DNA of 64,000 bases from Manduca sexta (lineage: Eukaryota; Arthropoda; Insecta; Lepidoptera; Sphingidae): the NCBI RefSeq assembly GCF_014839805.1, contig NC_051116.1, positions 4,197,556 through 4,261,555 on the forward strand, given 5' to 3'. The notes beneath the pieces are model-generated. The model had not been told where the DNA came from, made no database searches, and was given only the letters and a program-made list of their open reading frames with translations. The translations under genes were made by a program, and so were the position numbers. Below are positions 19,656-29,820 of the stretch, piece after piece (within the stretch, counting starts at the first letter, position 1; every line of letters starts with the position of its first letter).

Positions 19656-20773
19656 TCTATACTATTATATAAAGCTGAAGAGTTTGTTTGTTTGTTTGTT
19701 TGAACGCGCTAATCTCAGGAACTACCGGTCCAAACCGAAAAATTCTTTTTACGTTGGATAGCCCTTTGTTCGTGGAGTGCTATAGGCTATATATCATCAC
19801 GCTATACCCAATAGGAGCGGGGCAGTAATGGCTAATCTCAGGAACTACCGGTCCAAACTGAAAAATTCTTTTTGCGTTGGATAGCCCTTTATTCGTGGAG
19901 TGCTATAGGCTATATATCATCACGCTTTACCCAATAGGAGCGGGGCAGTAATGGCTAATCTCAGGAACTACCGGTCCAAACTGAAAAATTCTTTCTGCGT
20001 TGGATAGCCCTTTGTTCGTGGAGTGCTATAGGCTATATATCATCACGCTATACCCAATAGGAGCGGGGCAGTAATGGCTAATCTCAGGAACTACCGGTCC
20101 AAACTGAAAAATTCTTTTTGCGTTGCATAGCCCTTTATTCGTGGAGTGCTATAGGCTATATATCATCACGCTATACCCAATAGGAGCGGGGCAGTAATGG
20201 CTAATCTCAGGAACTACCGGTCCAAACTGAAAAATTCGTTTTGTGTTGGATAGCCCTGTGTTTGTGGACCGCTATAAGCTATATATCATCACGCTATGAC
20301 CAATAGGAGCGGAGCAGTAATGGCTAATCTCAGGAACTACCGGTTTGAACTGAAAAAATCTTTTTGTGTTGGATAGCCCTTTGTTCCTGGAGTGCTATAG
20401 GCTATATATCATCATGCTATGATCAATAGGAGCGGAGCAGTAATGAAACATGTTGCAGAAACGGGGAAAATTATGAGTTTTGAGAGCTTCCGTTGCCTGC
20501 GCTGCGTAAACGGTTAAAGTTATGCAACAATGATGTATGACCGGATTGTTTCACTTAAAAAGTTCTAAATAATATAACAAAGCCCCCCGCTGCATCTGTC
20601 TGCCTGAACGTGTTAAACTCAAAAACTACCTAACGTATTAAGATGAAATTTGGTATGGAGACAGTTTGAGACCCTGGGAAGAACATAGGCTCCCGGGAAA
20701 ATACTATTTTTATAACGGAAAACTTTAGCCTGAAAAACTTTACAACGCGGGCGGAGCCGCGAGCAGAAGCTAG
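19656..20773 (+). mobile_element. Helitron carrying six 123-bp tandem repeats
   Basis: It starts after A with 'tctatactattatataaagc', followed by a (TTTG)n run, and ends 'gcgggcggagccgcgagcag' then aagctag before T. Six units of exactly 123 bp occupy 19708-20445, each beginning 'gctaatctcaggaactaccg' and ending 'gcggggcagtaatg' or close to it. The 3' segment holds 'gatgaaatttggtatggaga' and 'ataacggaaaactttagcct'. No Rep/helicase sequence. Confidence 0.88.
19708..20445 (+). repeat. 123-bp minisatellite, six units
   Basis: Unit starts at 19708, 19831, 19954, 20077, 20200 and 20323 give a period of exactly 123 bp with no length change. Units 1-4 are more alike than the last two, which share 'gaccaataggagcggagc'-type changes. 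Confidence 0.92.
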
Positions 20774-21263
20774 TATAGTTATATATGAATAAAAGGTTAT
20801 TACAGGAAACACATTTTACATAATTCAATTTTCTGTTAGACAAAAAAAATATTTAGCCACTAGTATTGTATACTTGTATATATATTATATATTTGTAAAG
20901 ATTTGTCACCTAGGATAAGTACCTTATATTGTGGATCTTTCTTATGTATTTTTCTGTGATAAATCGTTGGTGTGTCTATTAATAAATAAATAAATATACG
21001 CGTGTACACAGTATCGGACTCCACGTTACTCTCTACTCTTCCGACCTACTACACTCCATATACATTACGCTTACATAGCAATATGCTCGTTACAAAGTCA
21101 TTTTATTTATATACAAGGAGCTGTGAACGTATAACATGTACAGAATTTAAGTATTTTTATCTCCCAGCCCCTCTTGTCAGCAAAAGTAAGCAAAGTTCTT
21201 ACCCCCTCTTCTATGCTGGTTTATATATTTATTGCTAAATCTATTAAAATTTCTCCAATTTCA
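20774..21263. other. AT-rich stretch without recognised feature
   Basis: Contains 'ttaataaataaataaatata' near 20979. No gene or repeat family assigned. Confidence 0.45.
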
Positions 21264-21546
21264 ATTTCGGCCAATCTCAATGGAGATCAGCCAAGTACGC
21301 AGAAGATATTATAATACACAAGTATATTTGTAATACACAGGTGAATTCTCTATTACTGCGCTCTCATAGTTCGGTGTGACGGCAATCCATGACCGGAGAG
21401 AGATCACAACGCCGACTTCCTGACTCCGAGCTCCGACTAAGTAATTTTTAAGATTAAAAAATTCAGTCACAATTTTTTTGGCCGACGTAGGATTCGAACC
21501 CAGGACCTCAGCGCGGTAGTATTCGTACCGTATACAATTACATCAC
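21264..21546 (-). repeat. SINE family F, near full length
   Basis: Minus-strand copy. The complement of 'gattcgaacccaggacctca' is an intact box B-like segment. 'gagctccgactaagtaattt' and 'gaccggagagagatcacaac' match 41345-41675. Confidence 0.8.
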
Positions 21547-21843
21547 AGTCGCGATCTACAGTTTAGGAACTGCTGGCTTAGGTATCAAGAAGCCCTGTAA
21601 CTTAGGCACTTGATTAGCGTCTGACCCTTTAAAACCTAGGGGTTAAGTTACCAAGTTAAGGGTGGCGATTAGCTACTCATGTCGCATAGTTTTACTTAGA
21701 CACCTGTAATCCTTTAAATAAAATTAGTATTTAGATGTAGGGTGTTAAAAAATAAAACACTAGTGTTAATAATAATTATATAATTAACCAATTCTAAAAA
21801 CGATGTTACTTATGACTTTTTTTTTATATATTAAGCGATAGTA

Positions 21844-21947
21844 TATTGCTGGATGCAGGCTGCTTCCAACAGGTCGACGTGGAGATCCTTGGGGGAGGCC
21901 TATGTTCAGCAGTGGACTTCCTGTAGCTGAGATGATGATGATATTGC
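21844..21947 (+). pseudogene. RTE-clade LINE C-terminal fragment with (GAT)n tail
   Basis: Frame 21844-21930 encodes YCWMQAASNRSTWRSLGEAY then VQQWTSCS and a stop, followed by 'gatgatgatgata'. WMQAA.NR..W..LGEAYVQQW is the usual end of lepidopteran RTE endonuclease/reverse-transcriptase proteins (recalled knowledge), and RTE elements end in short tandem repeats rather than poly(A). Everything upstream is missing. Confidence 0.75.
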
Positions 21948-22164
21948 CTGATTGTAATCAATATTTTTGTTTTACATTCAGTATAGTTTAAAAAATGACC
22001 CATTTACATTGTTATCCATTTCAAAAAGGGTAAGGTACTAGTGGCGTGTGGGAAATCTTCCGGAAGGGAATTCAACACAACATAATATAGTTACTAATAT
22101 GCATAAATACAATCTAGAAATCATACTACTCATAATTAGATTTAACATAAATTATAGAAGGGAA

Positions 22165-22473
22165 TTGCGGCGATAGCCTAGTTGGGTGTGGAACGAACTG
22201 CCAGGACGAATGTCCGCAGGTTCAAATCCCAAGGGCACACACCTCTGACTTTTCTAAAATCATGTGTGTATTCTTTGTGAATTTATCGTTCGATTTAACG
22301 GTGAAGGAAAACATCGTGAGGATACCTGCACATCTGAGAAGTTCCCTATAGGAAATTCTAAGGTGAGTGAAGTCTACCAATCCATACTAGGCCAGTGTGG
22401 TGGACTAAGGCCTAATCCCTCTCAGTAGTGGCCCGTGCTCAGCAGTGGGCAAGTATATAATACAGGGCTGATA
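22165..22473 (+). repeat. SINE family A, full length
   Basis: Sense copy. Head 'gcggcgatagcctagttggg' (box A), 'gcaggttcaaatcccaaggg' (box B), 'aacggtgaaggaaaacatcg', 'ggactaaggcctaatccctc', and end 'ataatacagggctgata'. The remainder of the tail is at 23723-23730. Confidence 0.9.
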
Positions 22474-23722
22474 TCTATACTATTATATAAAGCTGAAGAG
22501 TTTGTTTGTTTGTTTGTTTGTTTGTTTGTTTGTTTGAACGCGCTAATCTCAGGAACTACCAGTCCAAATTGAAAAATTCTTTTTGCGTTGGATAGCCCTT
22601 TGTTCGTGGAGTGCTATAGGCTATATATCATCACGCTATACCCAATAGGAGCGGGGCAGTAATGGCTAATCTCAGGAACTACCGGTCCAAACTGAAAAAT
22701 TCTTTTTGTGTTGGATAGCCCTTTGTTCGTGGAGTGCTATAGGCTATATATCATCACGCTATGACCAATAGGAGCGGAGCAGTAATGACTAATCTCAGGA
22801 ACTACCGGTTCGAACTGAAAAAATCTTTTTGTGTTGGATAGCTCTTTATTAGTGTAGTGCTATAGGCTATATATCATCACGCTATGACCAATAGGAGCGG
22901 AGCAGTAATGACTAATCTCAGGAACTACCGGTTCGAACTGAAAAATTCTTTTGTGTTGGATAGCTCTTTATTAGTGTAGTGCTATAGGCTATATATCATC
23001 ACGCTATGACCAATAGGAGCGGAGCAGTAATGGCTAATCTCAGGAACTACCGGTTCAAACTGAAAAAATATTTTTGTGTTGGATAGTTCTTTGTTCGTGG
23101 AGTACTATGGGGTATATATCATCACGCTATGACCAATAGGAGCGGAGCAGTAATGGCTAATCTCAGGAACTATCAGATCGAACTGAAAAAATATTTTTGT
23201 GTTGGATAGCACTTTGTTCCTGGAGTGCTATAGGCTATATATCGTCACGCTATGACTAATAGGAGCGGAGCAGTAATGGCTAATCTCAGGAACTACCGTG
23301 TTTGAACTGAAAAAATCTTTTTGTGTTGGATAGCCCTTTGTTCCTGGAGTGCTATAGGCTATATATCATCACGCTATGACCAATTGGAGCGGAGCAGTAA
23401 TGAAACATGTTGCAAAAACGGGGAAAAATTATTAGTTTTGAGAGCTTCCGTTGCGTGCGCTGCGTAAATGATTAAAGTTATGCAACAATGATGTATGACG
23501 GGATTATTCCTCTTAAAAAGTTCTAAAAAATATATTATAAAACAAAGTCCCCCGCTGCATTTGTCTGCCTGAACGTGTTAAACTCAAAAACTACCCAACG
23601 TATTAAGATGAAATTTGGTATGGAGACAGTTTGAGAGGCTCCCGGGAAACTACTACTTTTATAACGGAAAACTTTAGCCTGAAAAACATTATAACGCGGG
23701 CGGAGCCGCGGGCAAAAGCTAG
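22474..23722 (+). mobile_element. Helitron carrying seven 123-bp tandem repeats
   Basis: Same family as 19656-20773, with identical 5' start and the 3' end 'gcgggcggagccgcgggcaa' then aagctag and T. It has a longer (TTTG)n run (about 22498-22536) and seven repeat units. The 3' unique part has a short deletion near 23637 relative to the other copy. Confidence 0.9.
22542..23402 (+). repeat. 123-bp minisatellite, seven units
   Basis: Unit starts at 22542, 22665, 22788, 22911, 23033, 23156 and 23279. Total 861 bp, seven times 123. Units 3 and 4 share 'gctctttattagtgtagtgc'-type changes, indicating recent local duplication. Confidence 0.9.
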
Positions 23723-23740
23723 TTATTATATAAAAGGGAA

Positions 23741-24574
23741 GCCGGCAGTAATCGGTTTATACGGACTCTTTGCCAATAGAAGTTATTTAATTCGATTCAT
23801 TGTGTTTTTAACGATGCATTTCATGTCCGATTTGATTGATTTTTTGGCGTTGAGTTCAGTATAGATATGGCCGTAATTATAAATTATTGGACATTATTAA
23901 TACATACAATCACTAAATATGTTTCATAAAAAATCAAGATATGTTCCGACATTATTAACTTTTAAGCTTAAATAATTCCTAAACCAAAACAACAAAAATA
24001 CAGTCCACCTTTCGTACAATATTAACTTGGAAATATTCCTAGCAAGCGAGCTAAAAACCTTGTCACCAACTAGATGTATTGGAAGGCTTTAATGGCGCCG
24101 GGTTTTAAGAATATTGGAAAATATTTTTCTACCGTAACGAGCTGGTATGGTAATGATGCATATTTCTTTAGCTTAGTGGAAATTAGAAAGGGGAATGAAA
24201 AAGGATTTTGTGATGCTGTTTTAAAATTTACTTTAAATAAGGTAAGAAGCAGTAGCAAGGCATATTATAACCCGATTCTTGCTGGCATCTCTTTTTTATA
24301 TTGAAAGCAAACTATTAAATAAATTATATAATAAATTTAATATTTATAACATAGCGGGCTAAATTGTATTATAAATGGTATTAGTACCTATATTTTGTGT
24401 CCGCTTCCGTTTCGGAATATTTAACCCTTTGCCTTAAGTAAGGAGTATAGAGAAATTTCCTTAATGTATACAATCTGTTTCATATAGTTAAGTCGATGCT
24501 ACGCGTCAATTAACCAAGACACTTAAGCACATAGTATTCTTTTGTAAGTAATTTATCTGGAAACTTGACTTTTA
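23741..24574. other. AT-rich stretch without a supported gene
   Basis: A 77-codon open frame at 24074-24304 is present but has no recognisable domain. Its end 'cccgattcttgctggcatct' resembles 'cccgacttttgccggcatct' at 39571-39590, so part may be an unnamed repeat. Confidence 0.35.
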
Positions 24575-24665
24575 TATTTGACTTCGAAATAAAACCATTT
24601 CAACATAATTTTCTCATGACGTTTCGAAGACTGCATTCTATATGGTCACGGGGCGGATTGTTTTT
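24575..24665 (-). repeat. Penelope-like terminal fragment
   Basis: 'gacgtttcgaagactgcatt' and 'atggtcacggggcgga' match the inverted 3' end of the family. Confidence 0.5.
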
Positions 24666-24794
24666 TTTATATTTGACCGCCTTATATTCGACGATTAGCA
24701 CTCAGATGTCGTAAAGCCCTTAGCCAAACTAAAATAAGGAATAATTATTGCGTATCATTAAGTAAAAAAACATAATACTTTTTATTACTTAATA

Positions 24795-24925
24795 TTGTAA
24801 ATGTGAAAATTTATGACGATCTTGGATGTTGGATATACGTAGGAACCTCTGAACAGATTTGGATGTAATTTGGAACACCGATAGACCATATTCTGGAATC
24901 ATATTTACGTAAATTTCCGCCATAC
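24795..24925 (+). repeat. Helitron 5'-part fragment
   Basis: 'tctgaacagatttggatgta' and 'atttggaacaccgatagacc' are variants of the Helitron block 'tgaacggatttggatgaaat' seen at 42305. No 3' hairpin. Confidence 0.45.
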
Positions 24926-24929
24926 GCCA

Positions 24930-25105
24930 TAATAGCCCACGCAAGTGTGCCGCGTTCCGGGATCAGTCTGTGTATATCCGGTTCCAACAGGCCGGCATAA
25001 CTGTGTCGACTGCCGAGGGGTCATCATAATATCTCGTCAGTCGAAATTCTATTGGACTCCACTTCACTTGCCATTAGGTGAAGTGAGGTCACTTTGCCGA
25101 TCAAA
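24930..25105 (+). repeat. Family D repeat
   Basis: 'atagcccacgcaagtgtgcc', 'gcgttccgggatcagtctgt', 'aacaggccggcataactgtg' and 'cacttcacttgccattaggt' follow the order in 33299-33502. Confidence 0.65.
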
Positions 25106-25127
25106 TATAGAAAAAAAAAGTGCGATC

Positions 25128-25240
25128 GCTGAGATAATGTCAAAATACATCATCATCTTAAGATCGATGATAAACAGATATCAAGAAAATCTCTAATGAC
25201 ATCTTAAATCACATGTGATGTATTTTGACAGCTGAGTGTC
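25128..25240. repeat. Small inverted-repeat segment
   Basis: A perfect 15-bp inverted repeat, 'tgtcaaaatacatca' at 25138-25152 and 'tgatgtattttgaca' at 25216-25230, is separated by 63 bp. The arms could be ends of a very short MITE, though no TSD is clear. Confidence 0.4.
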
Positions 25241-25617
25241 ATTTATTGGACAACGCCGACTCAGCCTGATAACAGCCACTTAAATCACAGCTCAAGTTTT
25301 GTTTATTAAGTAGTGCAATAACTTAAATATCTACTTAAGATCCTACTCAAAGGTAATATTAGTTTAATAAACGGTCTTAACGACAATTAACTTAAGGCAA
25401 ACAGAGCGGTCACAGAAACGTATTTTTATAGAAGAATTAAACTAAACCGTTATACAAAAGACTTTTGTTAACAAACGAGACTAAACTGTGCTCGGAACAG
25501 TTGCATAGACTAAGTGTGAATCTATTGTTGTGGTGTAGAGTCGACAAATAGTAATGAAAAAAAAAACACAATTTCTTTCAATCACTAAATTTATTGCACT
25601 CCTTAATTGTTAAAATA
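25241..25617. other. AT-rich stretch without recognised feature
   Basis: Nothing recognised. Confidence 0.45.
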
Positions 25618-25917
25618 TATAATATCAGTCCTGTATTATATGCTGTCCTTCTGCAGGTTACTGGCCTCCTCTACTGCTGAGAGGCAGTAGGCCTTAGTCC
25701 ACCATACTGGCCTAATGCGGATTAGTAGACTTCACACACCCTTAAAGTCCTAAAGGTTTCCTCACGATGTTTACCTCCATCGTTAAAGCGAGCGATAATC
25801 CACAAAGAATACACACATAATTTTAGTGAAGTCAGAGGTGTGTGCCCTTGGATTCGAACCTACGGACATACGGCAGTCTGTTTCACTCCCAACTAGTCTA
25901 TTGCTGCTAAGTTTTAC
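25618..25917 (-). repeat. SINE family A, diverged
   Basis: Minus-strand copy from 'ataatatcagtcctgtatta' to 'ctattgctgcta'. Box B remains as 'ggattcgaacctac' (complement). The middle has a short deletion after 'cttaaagtcc'. Confidence 0.8.
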
Positions 25918-26577
25918 CACAAATAAATCCAGAAGAAATACGAAACACCATTTGTCGGTTCTGTTAAATAATCTTTGTCCAAAACAGTGTGAAGAAGCAT
26001 TCACACGTCGTCCCGCTGCACACTGCAACTTCGGCACCTTTGTTGCTACTGTTTACAGTAAACAGGGAAAAATTCACCGCCTCCATGATTTTCACTTTAT
26101 AGTTTTTGTGGGAAGTTTGAATGGTAAAGTTTTGTCTTTAGTTGGGAATAATGTTTCCTAGTTTTTATTTAAGTATGTATTTTTGTTAGCAATATATTTT
26201 TGCGTGTTTGCTTATGCAAAATACCTTTTATGTGATGAAAGTGTGAATTACTTGGAAGTGTCAATCAATGAAACCTTATCGTAATTGGTCGCCGTTAATT
26301 ACTCCAGTAAAACAGATGGATAGATAAAAGTATCATAGCGTATACTTAGAAGATTTTATTCCTGAATTGAACCACCATTAAATTCCTGAAAAAACTTCAA
26401 CCATCAAGCTGTAATGGTTAATTCAGAATTGCAAAGTTTCCCTTTCACGTCTCAATCGTAGATTAACTCTCACAAAGATATCTGGAACTTTTATTTCTCT
26501 AATGTAGTCATATTTTCAAGGGCGGTATTGATGGATGTAGGGATAGCAAAAAAAACGTTTAGGATAAAATTCTTTTT
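25918..26577. other. Stretch without recognised feature
   Basis: Nothing recognised. An open frame running out of the SINE into this stretch is a by-product of the SINE sequence. Confidence 0.45.
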
Positions 26578-26790
26578 TTGATGATTTCTTATATTTACGC
26601 GAATGTTAGATATTAGAATTAAACTATTTTTCGGATTTTATCCCGGTTTTTATATTTATTTTTCTCTAAACGTTGCGAAGACTGCAGCCTTCGTGGTCAC
26701 GGTCGTCGGTCTTCGTGGTCTGATGTGTTGTTCATCCGCAAAGTCAAAGTTACAATACCTACCTGCATTTTACAATTATACAACTTTTTA
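26578..26790 (-). repeat. Penelope-like 3' end copy
   Basis: Minus-strand 3' terminal sequence 'atttcttatatttacgcgaa', 'ggattttatcccggttttta', then 'gatgtgttgttcatccgcaa' and 'agtcaaagttacaatacc'. It contains no coding part. Confidence 0.6.
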
Positions 26791-27479
26791 ATTATCTTTT
26801 TTTTGATTTTTACGAAATATGATTTTTTTTGTGGAATTCCTCAATGCCTAGTTATTGTATTGGTATTATTTCAAATTTGATCTCCGGATTAGGTGGTAAT
26901 AGGTTGTGCTCAATGGTAATATGAAGATTATAATTATAATTATGACATGTATGGACCTGTAAATGGCTTCTTATTACGTGGAACTTTACATAATTGGCGG
27001 AATGTTAGCTTTCGGTATATTTCTCTGCCTACCTTTCAAAATAACTAGCGTGCGTGAGCACATTTGCTTAGAACTTTACTTAACATTACATACCGCAACC
27101 ATTTTGATCGGCCTCTTTTTATTCAGTGTATTATTTACAATATTTTTTATATCTGTATTCCTAATTTTAATACCAAATTTTGTAATACTGTATAGATACT
27201 TACTTACCTTAATAGAAACATTGCATAGCATAATTAGTTACAGACCTCAGGATCAAATTTGTGCTCCAAAAGTTATTACCAATTGGTAATAAGACAATCT
27301 TATTTGAAATGTCCGTGTGACAAGATGTCAAAGCATCCTTATTTATTAATACAAAAACATATTTACAGAAAATATGCTAATATGCCCATTAAAAACGTGA
27401 GAATTATGATATGGAAAAATATAAAGTATTTTTCAATAATGTTTTGCCATTTCACGATAGATTGAGTAACCATCTTCTA
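26791..27479. other. AT-rich stretch with one hydrophobic open frame
   Basis: An open frame at 26963-27289 (108 residues, starts MASYYVELYIIGGMLAFGIF) would encode two or three hydrophobic segments. I recognise no family, and T-rich DNA yields such frames by chance. No splice or promoter context supports it. Confidence 0.3.
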
Positions 27480-27805
27480 TATATAATATGTACTACGTAC
27501 TAGATTTCGCATTCCGAACATTCACTGTATTCAACTGAATTGAACTGTAATCCATTCAAACTGACTTTAGTATGGTCAATATTTACAGCTTGTGGTTGTG
27601 TATGGAGTGGCGCTCATGATATAAGAATTCGAGTCTAAGTGTAAACCTAGATTTGAATAAAAAATATTAGTCAAATAAGTAAAATTATTTTATATAAGTG
27701 AATAAATAGGTTATAATAGTGACGTTTCGCCATTTTAGTTCAGATTTTGAACAAATAGTTTATATGGACGTTCGCGTCTATAGAATATATTACAATGGTT
27801 ACCAT
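27480..27805 (+). repeat. Family E element, longest uninterrupted copy
   Basis: 'tatgtactacgtactagatt', 'cattccgaacattcactgta', 'actttagtatggtcaatatt', 'gagtctaagtgtaaacctag', 'ttagtcaaataagtaaaatt' and 'gacgttcgcgtctatagaat'. Shared with 5088-5745 (-), 53385-53580 (+) and 50955-51065 (+). Confidence 0.6.
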
Positions 27806-28317
27806 CACATGAGCGCAATTGTTGTATAATAATCGTCCCAACGTCCGCTCTATATAATCTTAGAACTCTTTGGTCCACACCAACGACATATTTGCCAACC
27901 GTACCAAGGTAAGATCCGTTTTAATATGCTAATGGTCCAAAATAAATTTGGCATAGGCATTTTATGGGGAATGAAGAATAAATTGAATTTTGCGTGCGGA
28001 GGGGCGGCTAAGGATGGTTATTGAGGTAATCTTAGTTTAGGACCCTTTTTGTCCTTTTAGATTAACTTAAAAGGCCTTACATTTGACAGTATTGGTTTTT
28101 TATGATATTTCGACGGTACATTTTGTTTTTTTGTTTTTGGAGGTTTTTTTGGCAATTGCTATACTAAGCATATGCTTGTTATGTACAGTCAGCTATATGA
28201 ATAGAAAACACGTTATAAAAATGTAAATAATAACATTATTACACAGACTTACCCTCACACGCACACACAGATATAGTTTAGAATAATAATTATTTTTATT
28301 TTGCACATATTAAAATA
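27806..28317. other. Stretch without recognised feature
   Basis: Nothing recognised. Confidence 0.45.
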
Positions 28318-28413
28318 CTAGCTTTTGCTCGCGGCTTCGCCCGCGTGAATGTGTTTTCCGGGATACATTTTTCTAACTTACTTGATATGTATGGTTATAT
28401 TATGAACAAATTA
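28318..28413 (-). repeat. Helitron 3' end fragment
   Basis: 'ctagcttttgctcgcggctt' and 'cgcccgcgtgaatgtgtttt' are a clean hairpin and CTAG end on the minus strand. The 5' part is missing. Confidence 0.65.
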
Positions 28414-28539
28414 CAGCTTGCAACTGTAAAAAAAAAACTTTTAAGTCAACGCTATCAACAGATATGATCGTTTATCTCATATTTTGCGATTTACAATTAT
28501 ATTTTTAATTTCGTAATAGGGTAGTTGACGACTTTTTTT

Positions 28540-28885
28540 TAGATACATTTATCAACAATGTATGTCATCCAAATTCTATCGGAATAAGAATTTTCAAAAT
28601 CCATGCAATAAAAAATAAGCTTTGAAATTTGGAAGGGGAAGCTGTCAAATTACAGTAATAGTGAAATGTGTCGTCACCCAGTGCCACCAGCCATATCGCT
28701 GCGTGAGTGAGAAAAGGACAGAGCGATATCGCCATCTCGCCTCCACTTTGACTTACAACAATATTTCAAATATAAATAACTGCTTTATTTTTCAACCAAC
28801 TTTGATGCTGATTTCACAGAAGAATTTATTTTTCATATTACTTTCTGTTACATATAAAATCATAAACTAAATAGGAAATGACCGT
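28540..28885 (+). repeat. Unclassified family K repeat, copy 2
   Basis: Same orientation and block order as 10683-11020, with an extra 'tcgccatctcgcctccactt' segment. Confidence 0.6.
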
Positions 28886-29065
28886 ATTGATGCGAGCAAG
28901 ACCTATTCAAACACTACTTGTATTTATAAGTTGATTTACTGTATTATGTATGCTGTGTTCACGCTTAGACAAAAGCGCAGGGACGACGTAGTCGACATTT
29001 ACTTTAGATACCTCCTAATGCATACACGGGCGGATAATATACGCAGACAATACGTATTACCTTTC

Positions 29066-29372
29066 TTACTGGTGTTAGGTCTCTCATATGTGAGAGTCCG
29101 CCTGAGTAGGTACCACCGCAATGTCTATTTCTGCCGCCAAGTAGCAATGTAGTCACTGTTGTGTTCCGGTTTAAATAACACTGTAAGTAGCTAGTGTAAC
29201 TACTGGACATAAGACTTAACATCTCATGTCTCAGGATGGCGAGCGCAGTGGAACACCGAACAATATTTTGTAGTTCAGTGTTGGATGGTGTTTCTACTGT
29301 TTATGGGCGGCCGTATCGCTTGCCATCAGGTGAGCAGCAAGCTCGTCTCGTCATTCAAAACAACAAAAAAAA
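29066..29372 (+). repeat. Family C retroposon, full length
   Basis: 5' 'ggtctctcatatgtgagagt', 'taggtaccaccgcaatgtct', 'gtcactgttgtgttccggtt', 'catctcatgtctcaggatgg', 'ttatgggcggccgtatcgct', 'ccatcaggtgagcagcaagc', ending 'acaacaaaaaaaa'. Resembles the 'ggtaggtaccacc...caccaggtg...gctcgtc...aataaaa' retroposon group of moths, as I recall it. Confidence 0.8.
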
Positions 29373-29524
29373 GTATATTTCGTCGCGGAGATATGGGCTT
29401 TTAAAAAAAGTGTGAATATAATTATGATTTTAATAATATATTACATTAAGCCCGTGGACTCGACCGTCCACGCTGAGAACAAGCTGAGAACTGACTTTTA
29501 TTAATTCAAACATATAATCATTGA

Positions 29525-29820
29525 ATCTTATCTTGACTGACTTGACTGCCTCGGTGGCGTAGTCGTATTGCACGTCCGGTACAATAGCGCTCTGAGGTCC
29601 TGGGTTCGAATCCCGGGTCGGGCAAAGTGATATTTGGGTTTTTCTGCTCAGTATTAGCCCGGAGTCTGGAATTTGTGCCCGATATGGCGAAAGGCTCGCC
29701 CCCTATCACATCATGGGACGGAACATACTTGGCGAAAAGTGGGTGCCCTAGTTGCGCCTCTGCATACCCCTTCGGGGATAAAATGCGTGATGTTATGTAT
29801 GTATGTATGTATCTTATCTT
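29525..29820 (+). repeat. SINE family B with 10-bp TSD
   Basis: TSD 'atcttatctt' at 29525-29534 and 29811-29820. Head 'gactgcctcggtggcgtagt', box B 'gggttcgaatcccgg' (perfect match to GGTTCGANTCC), body as in 2671-2924, 3' end with a (TATG)n run at about 29794-29810. This is the best-preserved B copy. Confidence 0.9.

Larger units (their letters stand above)
22153..23740. mobile_element. Nested composite: SINE A with Helitron in its tail, 12-bp TSD
   Basis: The flanks 'tatagaagggaa' (22153-22164) and 'tataaaagggaa' (23729-23740) match at 11 of 12 positions and lie outside a plus-strand SINE (22165-22473) whose tail is split by a Helitron at GATA^T. The tail resumes as 'ttattatataa' after the Helitron. 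Confidence 0.78.

Noticed and set aside
19708..23402. CRISPR-like array from regularly spaced repeats
   Set aside because: Units are contiguous 123-bp tandem repeats without spacers, lie inside Helitrons, and the DNA is eukaryotic.
24074..24304. 76-residue frame as an exon
   Set aside because: No domain, and part of its end recurs near 39571, suggesting a repeat.
26963..27289. 108-residue hydrophobic open frame as a membrane-protein gene or receptor exon
   Set aside because: T-rich DNA gives hydrophobic frames by chance; no motif, splice or promoter evidence supports it.
29574..29620. tRNA gene suggested by box A/B and GGTTCGAATCC
   Set aside because: No cloverleaf with an acceptor stem; the sequence continues into the SINE B body and recurs as a family.
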